From Faecalibacterium sp. UBA1819 (GTDB taxonomy: Bacteria > Bacillota > Clostridia > Oscillospirales > Ruminococcaceae): 64,000 nt of DNA. The notes below the pieces were generated by a model. It was not told the DNA's origin and searched no databases. It worked only from the letters and a program-made list of their open reading frames with translations. The stretch spans positions 73,236 to 137,235 of the forward strand of contig DCEX01000012.1 of assembly GCA_002315015.1 (NCBI GenBank), in the 5' to 3' direction. Position numbers and translations under genes: made by a program. Of this stretch, positions 1 to 7,745 are shown in pieces; the first letter of the stretch is position 1; every line of letters begins with the position of its first letter.

Positions 1-917
1 GCAACTATGCAACCTCTTTGGCGGTGGTCTGCACCGATACGAAAGAGGTTGTTTGTGATAGTAAACGCTTTTTGCCTGTGAAAGAGGGCCAGCGCGGCTT
101 GCGGCAAAGCGATGCCGTGTTTCATCATACCGCTGCTTTGCCCGAGATGCTCGAGGAGCTGAACGCGCGTGTTCCGCTGGAACGCATCGGCGCGGTGGGC
201 GTATCAGTGAAGCCGCGGCCTGTGGACGGCTCTTATATGCCGTGCTTTTTGGTGGGCAAAGCTTGTGCGCAGGCCGTTGCATTGGCGCGCGGAACCACTC
301 CTGTTTTTACCACACATCAGCAGGGACATGTAGCTGCGGCGCTCTATGCGGCAAACGAACCTTCTCTTTGGAAGAAAGAAAGCATTGTATTTCACATTTC
401 CGGCGGTACAACGGAAATGCTTTTGTGCCGTGGATATGAGGTACTCAGTGTATTGGGCGGCTCGGAGGATTTGTATGCGGGTCAGGCAGTAGACCGTGTG
501 GGGGTTCGCCTTGGGTTTCCGTTTCCGGCGGGGCAGTATGTGTCCGAGCTGGCGCAGAAATGGGGGGAACCCGTTCGGCCAAAGGTGAGCGTTCGCGGCA
601 TGAATTGCAGTTTGTCGGGGCTTGAAAACCAATGCGACGCCTTGATGAAAAAGGAAGCTCCTGCCGAGCAGGTCGCCCACTACTGCCTTTCTTACATTGC
701 GCAGACGGTTCTGAAAATGATTCAAAACGCCAGAGAGGCTTATCCCGGCCTGCCGGTGGTGTGTGCGGGCGGCGTTATGAGCAGCGATGTCATTCGCGGC
801 CAAGTAAGCGCACGGGCAAAGGATGTTTTTTTTGTGCCGGGTAAATTCTCCAGCGATAATGCAATCGGCGCGGCGTTGATTGCCGCAAACGAGGTGGGGC
901 AGTGGAACAAGCAATAA
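1..917 (+). CDS. TsaD/Kae1-like paralogue (peptidase M22 family), 5' end missing
   Basis: The reading frame is open from the first base and the opening residues (SNYATSLAVV) match the start of the TsaD/Kae1 ASKHA fold a few residues after the Met, so the gene starts just upstream. About 304 residues are present, compared with about 335-340 for canonical TsaD. The metal-binding His pair is kept as HQQGH (canonical TsaD has HMEGH), followed by a nucleotide-binding HISGGTTE segment and a C-terminal DNAIGAALIA with the conserved Asp. TsaD adds threonylcarbamoyl to A37 of tRNA. Clostridia often carry a shorter paralogue beside xseA, and this looks like that one rather than the essential TsaD. It overlaps xseA by 16 bases. 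Substrate and activity of the paralogue are unknown to me. Confidence 0.8.
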   Translation, partial: NYATSLAVVCTDTKEVVCDSKRFLPVKEGQRGLRQSDAVFHHTAALPEMLEELNARVPLERIGAVGVSVKPRPVDGSYMPCFLVGKACAQAVALARGTTPVFTTHQQGHVAAALYAANEPSLWKKESIVFHISGGTTEMLLCRGYEVLSVLGGSEDLYAGQAVDRVGVRLGFPFPAGQYVSELAQKWGEPVRPKVSVRGMNCSLSGLENQCDALMKKEAPAEQVAHYCLSYIAQTVLKMIQNAREAYPGLPVVCAGGVMSSDVIRGQVSARAKDVFFVPGKFSSDNAIGAALIAANEVGQWNKQ

Positions 918-2119
918 CCGTTTCGCAGTTGAATCGCTATGCGAAGGATTTGCTGGAAGACGATCTTTTTTTGCAGAATTTGTCCGTAACCGGAGAAATT
1001 TCTAATTTTACGAACCACTTTAAAACGGGACACTTGTACTTTTCTCTAAAGGACGAGACGGGAAGTGTCAAAGCGGTTATGTTTCGCAGTGACGCGCAAA
1101 GACTTTCCTTTTTTCCCGAAAACGGAATGCGCGTGATGGTGAGCTGCCGCGTTTCTCTTTATGAGCGTGACGGCGCTTTTCAAATTTATGTGCGGCGTAT
1201 GCTGCCGGACGGACGCGGGGCAATGCAGCTTGCGTTTGAGCAGCTGAAAAAGAAACTGGCCGAGCAGGGCTTGTTTGATGCAGCGCATAAAAAGCCCTTG
1301 CCGAAAATGCCGCGAGTCGTCGGATTGGTGACATCGAAAACGGGTGCGGCAATTCAAGATATTTTTAATGTGGCACGCCGCCGTTGTCCGACGGCATCCT
1401 TTTTGCTTTGTCCGGCCAATGTGCAGGGCGCACAGGCGGCACAGCAGGTGGCGAAGGCCATTCAAACGCTGGATGCAAGCGGCGAGTGCGATGTCATTAT
1501 TGTTGCGCGCGGCGGCGGTTCCAGCGAGGATTTATGGGAATTTAATAATGAAATGCTTGCCCGCACTGCTTACGCCTGCCGCACACCGTTGATTTCGGCA
1601 GTAGGACATGAGATTGACTTTACCATTTTGGATTTTGTGGCGGACTGCCGTGCGCCCACTCCGAGTGCGGCGGCGGAAATTGCCTTGCCGGATATGCAAG
1701 AGCGCTTGGCGGCAGTGCATCAAACAGGCGCGGCCATCCAGCGCTTGATGATGCAAAAACTCTCGTACGCAAGCGCGCGGCTGGAAAAAGGACAGGCAAG
1801 CACTTCGATGCAAATTGTGAAGGCAAAGCTCTCTCAAAAGGAGGCGCTCTGCCGGCGGCTGTGCACCAAAGCGCAGGATGTTATGCATCGCAAGACGGAA
1901 GAGGCCCAGGTGCGGTTGGCACATGCGGCACAGGTGGCCGAAACGTTAAACCCGTACGGTGTGCTGGCGCGTGGCTATGCTGTTGTCAAACGCGGGAATA
2001 TAACGCTGAAAAATGCAAAGAGTTTGACGCCGGGCGATTGTGTGACCGTGGTGATGGCAGATGCCCAAGCCGTTTGCACCGTGGACGAAGTTCGCCGCAC
2101 GGGGAAGGAGAACGAATGA
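902..2119 (+). CDS. xseA: Exodeoxyribonuclease VII large subunit
   Basis: 405 residues with a GTG start inside the end of the preceding gene. ExoVII degrades single-stranded DNA from either end into oligonucleotides, with one XseA and several XseB chains per complex. The N-terminal 100 residues form the OB-fold ssDNA-binding domain (TGEISNF, GHLYFSLKD). The catalytic domain holds the DGRGAMQLAFEQLK helix region and the VARGGGSSEDLWEFN motif, followed by a long helical region rich in Gln, Lys and Ala that binds the small subunits. Length is close to the family norm (about 400-450). Its stop overlaps the xseB start as ATGA, so the two subunits are translationally coupled. Confidence 0.96.
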   Translation: MEQAITVSQLNRYAKDLLEDDLFLQNLSVTGEISNFTNHFKTGHLYFSLKDETGSVKAVMFRSDAQRLSFFPENGMRVMVSCRVSLYERDGAFQIYVRRMLPDGRGAMQLAFEQLKKKLAEQGLFDAAHKKPLPKMPRVVGLVTSKTGAAIQDIFNVARRRCPTASFLLCPANVQGAQAAQQVAKAIQTLDASGECDVIIVARGGGSSEDLWEFNNEMLARTAYACRTPLISAVGHEIDFTILDFVADCRAPTPSAAAEIALPDMQERLAAVHQTGAAIQRLMMQKLSYASARLEKGQASTSMQIVKAKLSQKEALCRRLCTKAQDVMHRKTEEAQVRLAHAAQVAETLNPYGVLARGYAVVKRGNITLKNAKSLTPGDCVTVVMADAQAVCTVDEVRRTGKENE

Positions 2120-2334
2120 AACGAGGAACAACCTTTGAGCAGGCGGCAGCCGAGCTGGAAGCTTTGCTGGACACTATGGCAAAGGAAGAAACCGGCCTGG
2201 AGGAGAGCATTAAGCTGTATGCCAAGGCCGCGGAATATATCGCTTACTGTGACGATTTACTGAAAAAAGCACAGCTGAAAGTGCAGGAAATTGAAGCGGG
2301 CGGCGTTTTTGAACAAAGTACCGCCGACTTTTGA
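2116..2334 (+). CDS. xseB: Exodeoxyribonuclease VII small subunit
   Basis: 72 residues, almost entirely helical. It begins MKRGTTFEQAAAELEALLD and contains the family pattern of a helical hairpin with a GLEESIKLYAKAAEYI segment. XseB has no catalytic role; it coats the helical arm of XseA. The ATG at 2116 overlaps the xseA stop by 4 bases and is preceded by GGGGAAGGAG, which decides the start: a longer in-frame reading from 1861 would sit inside xseA and has no family similarity upstream of this Met. ispA starts 15 bases downstream. Confidence 0.94.
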   Translation: MKRGTTFEQAAAELEALLDTMAKEETGLEESIKLYAKAAEYIAYCDDLLKKAQLKVQEIEAGGVFEQSTADF

Positions 2335-2349
2335 AAGGGGAGCATCCGC

Positions 2350-3219
2350 ATGGAATATCAAAAGCAATATGAGCATTATTTGTCCTTGGCGCAGCAAGCG
2401 CTGGAACGGCAAGCGAACGCCTGCTTTGAGGAGGATTCCGAGGTGGGCAAAGCAGCGTGTTACAGCTTATTTTCCGGCGGAAAGCGCGTTCGTGCGGTGC
2501 TTTGTTTGGCGGTGTGCGATATGCTGGGCGGAGATTTGCAAACGGCTGCCGATTATGCTGCGGCTATTGAAATGCTGCATTGTTATTCGCTCATTCACGA
2601 TGATTTGCCGTGCATGGACGACGACGATATGCGCCGTGGAAAGCCCTCGTGCCACAAAGCTTTTGGAGAAGCAACGGCTCTGCTCGCAGGGGATGCCTTG
2701 TTGACGGCGGCGTTTGAGGTGCTTTGCAATGCGCCGAATGCCAGCGTGGAAGCCGTATCTGTTCTGTCGGGCGCTGCGGGTGCAAGAGGAATGATTTACG
2801 GGCAAGAGCTGGATTTGCGCTTTGAGCAAGTGCGCGCAGATGCCCGACAGCTTGAACAAATTCATGCCAACAAAACGGGAAAGCTCATTAAAGCAGCTGT
2901 TCTGTTGGGTGCGGTTGCCGCGAGTGCTTCTAAAGAGCAAAAAAACGCGCTGGAATATTATGCCGCACAGGTGGGAATGGTGTTTCAGATTGTGGACGAT
3001 ATTTTGGATGTGGTTTCCACCAGTGAAGAATTGGGCAAGCCGGTGGGAAGTGACAGGGAAAACGGAAAGTCGACCTTTGTCACTCTGTACGGTTTAGAAG
3101 AATCGCGCCGTATGGCACAAGAAAAAACAAAAAATGCTTGCGATGCGCTGGAACTCTTTGGCGAGTCTGCATCGTTTTTGCGCACTTTGGCACTATCGTT
3201 GGCCGAGCGCAAACAGTAA
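2350..3219 (+). CDS. ispA: Polyprenyl (farnesyl/geranyl) diphosphate synthase
   Basis: 289 residues, typical of bacterial short-chain trans-prenyltransferases. The first Asp-rich motif is HDDLPCMDDDDMRRG (residues 83-97, of DDX4D type) and the second is QIVDDILD near residue 220. GGKRVR near residue 45 binds the diphosphate of IPP. It condenses DMAPP/GPP with IPP, supplying FPP for undecaprenyl phosphate and other isoprenoids. An AAGGGGAG ribosome site precedes the ATG. It lies between xseB and, after one gene, dxs, a gene order that is common in Firmicutes and links it to the MEP pathway. Exact chain length (C10 versus C15) cannot be read from sequence alone. Confidence 0.93.
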   Translation: MEYQKQYEHYLSLAQQALERQANACFEEDSEVGKAACYSLFSGGKRVRAVLCLAVCDMLGGDLQTAADYAAAIEMLHCYSLIHDDLPCMDDDDMRRGKPSCHKAFGEATALLAGDALLTAAFEVLCNAPNASVEAVSVLSGAAGARGMIYGQELDLRFEQVRADARQLEQIHANKTGKLIKAAVLLGAVAASASKEQKNALEYYAAQVGMVFQIVDDILDVVSTSEELGKPVGSDRENGKSTFVTLYGLEESRRMAQEKTKNACDALELFGESASFLRTLALSLAERKQ

Positions 3220-3231
3220 GGGGAAGATAAA

Positions 3232-3690
3232 ATGCTTCGATTTTTACAAAGTTTTTGTTTTGGAAATTATATTTTGTCGGTTGCGGTGCTTTCGTGGCTG
3301 TCTGCTCAAGTGCTGAAAACAATTATCAACTACCTGCTGAGCGGAAAATTTGACGCGGAGCGCCTTTGGGGCGCGGGCGGAATGCCGAGCGCACACTCCG
3401 CTTTTGTGTGCTCCACCTTTCTTGCAGCCGCTAACAGTGAAGGCCCTCATTCGCCGGCGTTTGCGCTTTCCTTTATTTTGGCTGCCATTGTTATGTATGA
3501 TGCCATGGGCGTAAGACGCGAAACAGGCGAGCAGGCAAAACTGCTGAATAAAATGTTTTTCGATACGGAAGAAAATGGCTTTAACGGCGATTTCAAAAAG
3601 CTGAAGGAAAAAGTGGGGCATACTCCTATTGAGGTGCTTTCCGGCGCACTGCTGGGAATTTTAATTGCCATGTTGATTCCTGCGCCTTGA
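3232..3690 (+). CDS. Divergent PAP2 family membrane protein (DUF212)
   Basis: 152 residues with three or four hydrophobic segments. The GAGGMPSAHSAFVCS stretch near residues 44-58 is the hallmark of the divergent PAP2/DUF212 family (YuiD-like), which resembles acid phosphatase/vanadium haloperoxidase membrane enzymes but with an altered catalytic set. MGVRRETGEQAKLLN follows, as in the family. The enzymatic activity is not established; lipid phosphatase action on undecaprenyl or other prenyl phosphates is a natural guess given the ispA and dxs neighbours, but that is inference. A GGGGAAGATAAA ribosome site precedes the ATG, 12 bases after the ispA stop. Confidence 0.85.
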   Translation: MLRFLQSFCFGNYILSVAVLSWLSAQVLKTIINYLLSGKFDAERLWGAGGMPSAHSAFVCSTFLAAANSEGPHSPAFALSFILAAIVMYDAMGVRRETGEQAKLLNKMFFDTEENGFNGDFKKLKEKVGHTPIEVLSGALLGILIAMLIPAP

Positions 3691-3752
3691 TTATAAGGAG
3701 CTGGAATGCTTTGCGGCAATCTGCACCATGCCGATAGAAGGAAGTGAAAGAT

Positions 3753-5618
3753 ATGGCGTTATTGGAACGCATCGATTCTCCTGACGATTTAAAAAAATTG
3801 TCAAGAGATCAGCTGCCGCTTCTCAGTGAGGAAATTCACGCCTTTTTAATTGACAGCGTGTCGAAAACAGGCGGTCACTTATCATCGAACTTAGGTACGA
3901 TTGACCTGACCATTGCGCTTCACTGGGTGTTTTCCTCTCCGCGCGACCAGCTGGTTTGGGATGTTGGCCATCAATGCTACACCCATAAATTATTAACAGG
4001 CCGCCGCGAAGGGTTCGCTTCTTTGCGCAAGCGCGGCGGAATTTCCGGGTTTCCGAAACCGGAGGAAAGCGAGCATGATATTTTTGTTGCCGGACACGGC
4101 AATACCTCCCTTTCTGCGGCTATTGGCTTGGCACAAGCCAAAAAGCTGAAAGGAGAGCCGGGCAAAGTCATTGTGATTATTGGTGACGGTGCTTTTACCG
4201 GCGGTATGGTTTACGAGGGAATGAACAATATTCGGAATTTGAACAATTTGATTGTCATTTTGAACGACAACAAAATGTCCATTTCCAAAAATGTTGGGGC
4301 GATTGCCCAGTATTTTACTAAGCTGCGCACCGCACCGCGTTATTTTAAAGCAAAACGCGATGTAGAAACCGTGCTGGATCGTTTGCCTTTATTGGGATCA
4401 GGGATTAAAAGCTGTCTGCAATCGGCTAAGTCGGCCATTCGACGGTCGATTTATCACTCTACCATGTTTGAGGATATGGGCTTTCAATACGTTGGCCCCA
4501 TTGACGGCCATGATATTTCTGAAATGTGTACGCTTTTTTCGGCGTACCGGGACGAACAGTATGCGCCGCTGCTGGTTCATGCCTGTACCATCAAGGGGCA
4601 TGGCTTTTTGCCGGCTGAACGAAACCCCGGTGAGTTTCACGGAGTATCCTCGTTTAATGCCAACGATTTAACCGACCCCGAAATTTCCCCGACACTTTCG
4701 TTTTCCAATGTCTTTGGCCAAAAGCTGGCCGAGCTGGGCAACGAAGATAAGCGGATTTGCGCTATTACCGCGGCTATGAAGTACGGCACCGGTTTGCAGT
4801 TTTTTTATAAGCAGCATAAGCCGCGCTTTTTTGATGTTGGTATGGCTGAGCAGCACGCTGTTACTTTTGCGGCGGGGCTTGCTGCGAATGGCATGAAGCC
4901 TGTGGCAGCGATCTACTCGACGTTTTTGCAGCGTGCGTTCGACCAAATTATTCATGATGTCAATTTGATGCACGCAGATGTGCTGTTTGCCATTGACCGA
5001 GCCGGGTTGGTACCTGCCGACGGCGACACGCACCAAGGCGTGTACGACACCGCTTTTTTGTCCAGTATCGACGGAATGCGCTTGGTGAGTGTGTGCAATT
5101 ATGCAGAGCTGGAATACTGGCTGGAAACGCTGATGAAGCAAAGCGGCCCGCGTGCGCTGCGGTATCCCCGCGGCGCCGAGGATGAGACTTTGGCAAAATT
5201 GGGGTGTACGGGTCAAGAATTTGATCTTTATCAAGAGGACGGCGCATCTGCGAAGTGTTTATTGATCACTTACGGTGCGCAGACAAAAGAAGTGCTGAAG
5301 GCAGCGCAGTTGGCGCAAAGCAGCGGTGTAGCTGTGGATGTGCTGAAGCTGAATGTCTTGCATCCGCTGCCGGAGAATATTTGGGAAATTGCCGCGCGCT
5401 ATCGCACTGTAATTTTTGCCGAAGAAGGCATTCACGGCGGCGGCATTGCCGAGCATACGGCGACACAGCTGATGACTCACGGCGTCACTTGCCGCTACCA
5501 TATTGTTGCCGTGGATTCGCTGCATCTCATTACCGCAACGGCTGATGAACTGCGCGAGCATTTTGGGTTGAACGCGCAGGCGTTATATCAGACGTTGAAA
5601 GAGGTGGACGGTTTTTGA
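3753..5618 (+). CDS. dxs: 1-deoxy-D-xylulose-5-phosphate synthase
   Basis: 621 residues. The ATG at 3753 is chosen over an in-frame GTG at 3744 because AGAAGGAAG (3736-3744) is correctly spaced for it. The thiamine diphosphate enzyme condenses pyruvate and glyceraldehyde 3-phosphate, the first step of the MEP isoprenoid route. Visible motifs are GHQCYTHKLLTGR, the ThDP/Mg motif GDGAFTGG with NDNKMSIS about 30 residues later, the second-domain Glu in FDVGMAEQHAVTFAAGL, and IDRAGLVPADGDTHQG of the pyrimidine-binding domain. The C-terminal transketolase-like domain is complete. It overlaps the next gene by 4 bases (TTGA). Confidence 0.97.
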   Translation: MALLERIDSPDDLKKLSRDQLPLLSEEIHAFLIDSVSKTGGHLSSNLGTIDLTIALHWVFSSPRDQLVWDVGHQCYTHKLLTGRREGFASLRKRGGISGFPKPEESEHDIFVAGHGNTSLSAAIGLAQAKKLKGEPGKVIVIIGDGAFTGGMVYEGMNNIRNLNNLIVILNDNKMSISKNVGAIAQYFTKLRTAPRYFKAKRDVETVLDRLPLLGSGIKSCLQSAKSAIRRSIYHSTMFEDMGFQYVGPIDGHDISEMCTLFSAYRDEQYAPLLVHACTIKGHGFLPAERNPGEFHGVSSFNANDLTDPEISPTLSFSNVFGQKLAELGNEDKRICAITAAMKYGTGLQFFYKQHKPRFFDVGMAEQHAVTFAAGLAANGMKPVAAIYSTFLQRAFDQIIHDVNLMHADVLFAIDRAGLVPADGDTHQGVYDTAFLSSIDGMRLVSVCNYAELEYWLETLMKQSGPRALRYPRGAEDETLAKLGCTGQEFDLYQEDGASAKCLLITYGAQTKEVLKAAQLAQSSGVAVDVLKLNVLHPLPENIWEIAARYRTVIFAEEGIHGGGIAEHTATQLMTHGVTCRYHIVAVDSLHLITATADELREHFGLNAQALYQTLKEVDGF

Positions 5619-6421
5619 AAATTCGCTTAGATCAATATCTGTGCCAACATGGTTTGGCGCAAAGCAGAGAGCGCGCAAAAGCGCTGATTATGGCGGGAAT
5701 TGTGTTTGTCAACGAGGAGAAAAGCGACAAGCCCGGCAATATGATTGATGAACAGGCCCATGTAGAGGTACGCGGCCACGACATTGGCTATGTCAGCCGC
5801 GGCGGATTAAAGCTGGAAAGGGCCATGCAGGTGTTCCCGGTTTCTCCTTCCGAGAAAGTGTGCATGGATATTGGCGCCTCTACCGGCGGCTTTACCGACT
5901 GTATGCTGCAAAATGGGGCGAAAAAGGTATATGCCGTTGACGTGGGCTATGGGCAGTTGGCGTGGAAGCTGCGCTGCGATGAGCGCGTGAAAAATATGGA
6001 GCGCACCAATATTCGCCATGTAACCCCGGAAATGTTGGAAGAACCTGTCGAGTTTTTCAGCGTGGATGTGTCCTTTATTTCGCTCAAACACATTTTTCCT
6101 GTCGCCGCTGCTGTGACAACAGCCGATGCACAGGGAGTGTGTCTGGTAAAACCGCAGTTTGAAGCAGGGAAAGAAAAGGTAGGAAAAAAGGGCGTGGTGC
6201 GCGAAGCGCAAACGCACCGTGAGGTGCTGCATCAAGCCATTTCCTATGCTTTGGAAAACGGTTTTTCCGTCTTGGGATTAGACCATTCTCCCATTAAAGG
6301 GCCGGAGGGCAATATTGAGTTTTTGATGTATGTGAAAAAGCAGGGAGATGCACAGCCTTCCCAAGAGGAAATTGCTTTGGTGGTTGAGCAGGCACATCAG
6401 AACTTACAGGTGAATGCATGA
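5615..6421 (+). CDS. tlyA: TlyA-family rRNA 2'-O-methyltransferase (S4 + FtsJ-like)
   Basis: 268 residues with a TTG start overlapping the dxs stop. Residues 1-60 form an S4 RNA-binding domain (RLDQYLCQHGLAQSRERAKAL). The rest is a Rossmann methyltransferase with the SAM-binding MDIGASTGGFTDCML motif and a VKPQFEAG motif. TlyA proteins methylate ribose of 16S and/or 23S rRNA at the subunit interface; older annotations call them haemolysins. Position between dxs and nadK is the usual Firmicutes order. Whether it modifies both rRNAs is not decidable here. The stop overlaps the nadK start (ATGA). Confidence 0.92.
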   Translation: MKIRLDQYLCQHGLAQSRERAKALIMAGIVFVNEEKSDKPGNMIDEQAHVEVRGHDIGYVSRGGLKLERAMQVFPVSPSEKVCMDIGASTGGFTDCMLQNGAKKVYAVDVGYGQLAWKLRCDERVKNMERTNIRHVTPEMLEEPVEFFSVDVSFISLKHIFPVAAAVTTADAQGVCLVKPQFEAGKEKVGKKGVVREAQTHREVLHQAISYALENGFSVLGLDHSPIKGPEGNIEFLMYVKKQGDAQPSQEEIALVVEQAHQNLQVNA

Positions 6422-7263
6422 TGAAAATTTATCTCATCCCAAACCTCAGCAAAAGCGCCGCGCGTAAAACGGCAGTCCATGTGATGGAAGAGCTTGCTCA
6501 GCTCGGCGCTGAAATTTTTATGGATGAAACTGTTCGTGACGAATTAAAGGCGGAATACGCTATTTGGATGGACGAAAGAAAAGCTTTGTCCGAATGTGAT
6601 GTCATCGTTACGATTGGCGGCGACGGCACCATTCTCCATGCGGCGCGCAAAGCAATGGAAGCGGGAAAGCCCATTATGGGCATCAACCGTGGCCGGATGG
6701 GCTTTTTGGCAACGGCGGAAAGCGGCGAGCACGAAAAGCTGGAGCGCCTCGTGTCGGGCGACTGGAAGGTGGACGAGCGCACAACGCTGGCGGTTCGTAC
6801 TAGTGGACGCTCTTTTTTTGAAGTTTTTCCGCTGAATGATGTCGTTTTATCCAAAAAAGGGGTGGGGCAGACCGTAGATGTGCGCATTTACTGTGACGGT
6901 ACATTAGTGAATGAATATCGCGGCGATGGCGTTGTAGTGGCAACGCCCACGGGCTCTACGGCATATTCGCTCAGTGCGGGCGGCCCGGTGCTGGACGCAA
7001 GAATCAGCGGGTTAGTGGTAACGCCCATCTGTGCGCATAGTATGCACAGCCCGCCGATGGTGTTTTCTGCACAGCGTAAATTGCTGATCCGAGTGGTTTC
7101 TTCACAGGAAGGTGCGGTACTGTGCTGCGACGGAACGGAAGGCCCCACGGTTTATTCGGATGAAACGGTGGAAGTAACCTTGGGACAGCGCACTATATCG
7201 CTTGTCAGTTTTGATGAAGCGGAACAGTTTCGTGCAATTGATAAAAAATTAAAAGGAAGGTGA
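6418..7263 (+). CDS. nadK: NAD kinase
   Basis: 281 residues. It phosphorylates NAD to NADP using ATP. The GGDGT motif lies at residues 67-71 (VTIGGDGTILHA). The second signature is the Gly-rich RGDGVVVATPTGSTAYSLSAGGP segment around residues 165-185, and the conserved NDVVL lies before it. Two consecutive Met codons begin the frame (6418 and 6421); the first overlaps the tlyA stop and is taken as start. A short gap leads to argR. This is a complete housekeeping enzyme of normal length. Confidence 0.95.
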   Translation: MMKIYLIPNLSKSAARKTAVHVMEELAQLGAEIFMDETVRDELKAEYAIWMDERKALSECDVIVTIGGDGTILHAARKAMEAGKPIMGINRGRMGFLATAESGEHEKLERLVSGDWKVDERTTLAVRTSGRSFFEVFPLNDVVLSKKGVGQTVDVRIYCDGTLVNEYRGDGVVVATPTGSTAYSLSAGGPVLDARISGLVVTPICAHSMHSPPMVFSAQRKLLIRVVSSQEGAVLCCDGTEGPTVYSDETVEVTLGQRTISLVSFDEAEQFRAIDKKLKGR

Positions 7264-7269
7264 AGTTTT

Positions 7270-7728
7270 TTGAAAAATGAACGCCATGCCAAAATTTTAG
7301 AATTGATTCAAACTCAGCAGATTGATCGGCAAGAGGAGCTGTTGGCACAGTTGAAAGCCCAAGGCTTTTCTGTGACACAAGCAACCGTATCGCGCGATAT
7401 TCGTGAGCTGGGTTTGGTGAAATCTGTCGATCAGGATGGGCGTTACCGTTATGTGGCTGTCACAAACGGTGGAAAAAACGCGCATTCTCCTTCTCGGTTT
7501 GAGACAATTTTCCGGGAAAGCGTTGTTCATGTCGACTATGCGGGACATATTGTTTTAGTAAAATGTTACAACGGTATGGCAAACGCCGCTTGCGAGGTGT
7601 TTGATGGGCGTTCATGGGATCAAATTGTCGGAACACTTTCCGGTGACGACACTTTTTTGGTTTTAATGAGAACTGAGGAGGATGCACGCCGCCTGTGCGA
7701 AAAACTGTCGGAGTTTGTAAACCGTTGA
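7270..7728 (+). CDS. argR: Arginine repressor ArgR
   Basis: 152 residues with a TTG start at 7270 preceded by AAGGAAGGTGAAG. The N-terminal winged helix-turn-helix (RHAKILELIQTQQI, then VTQATVSRDIRELGLVK) binds ARG boxes. The C-terminal half forms the hexamer and binds arginine, with the GTLSGDDTFLVLMRTEEDA signature. ArgR represses arginine synthesis and can activate its catabolism. No arginine genes are in this window, but argR next to recN is a widespread Firmicutes order. I did not find a convincing ARG box nearby. Confidence 0.95.
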   Translation: MKNERHAKILELIQTQQIDRQEELLAQLKAQGFSVTQATVSRDIRELGLVKSVDQDGRYRYVAVTNGGKNAHSPSRFETIFRESVVHVDYAGHIVLVKCYNGMANAACEVFDGRSWDQIVGTLSGDDTFLVLMRTEEDARRLCEKLSEFVNR

Positions 7729-7745
7729 CGGAAAAAGAGGTTGCT

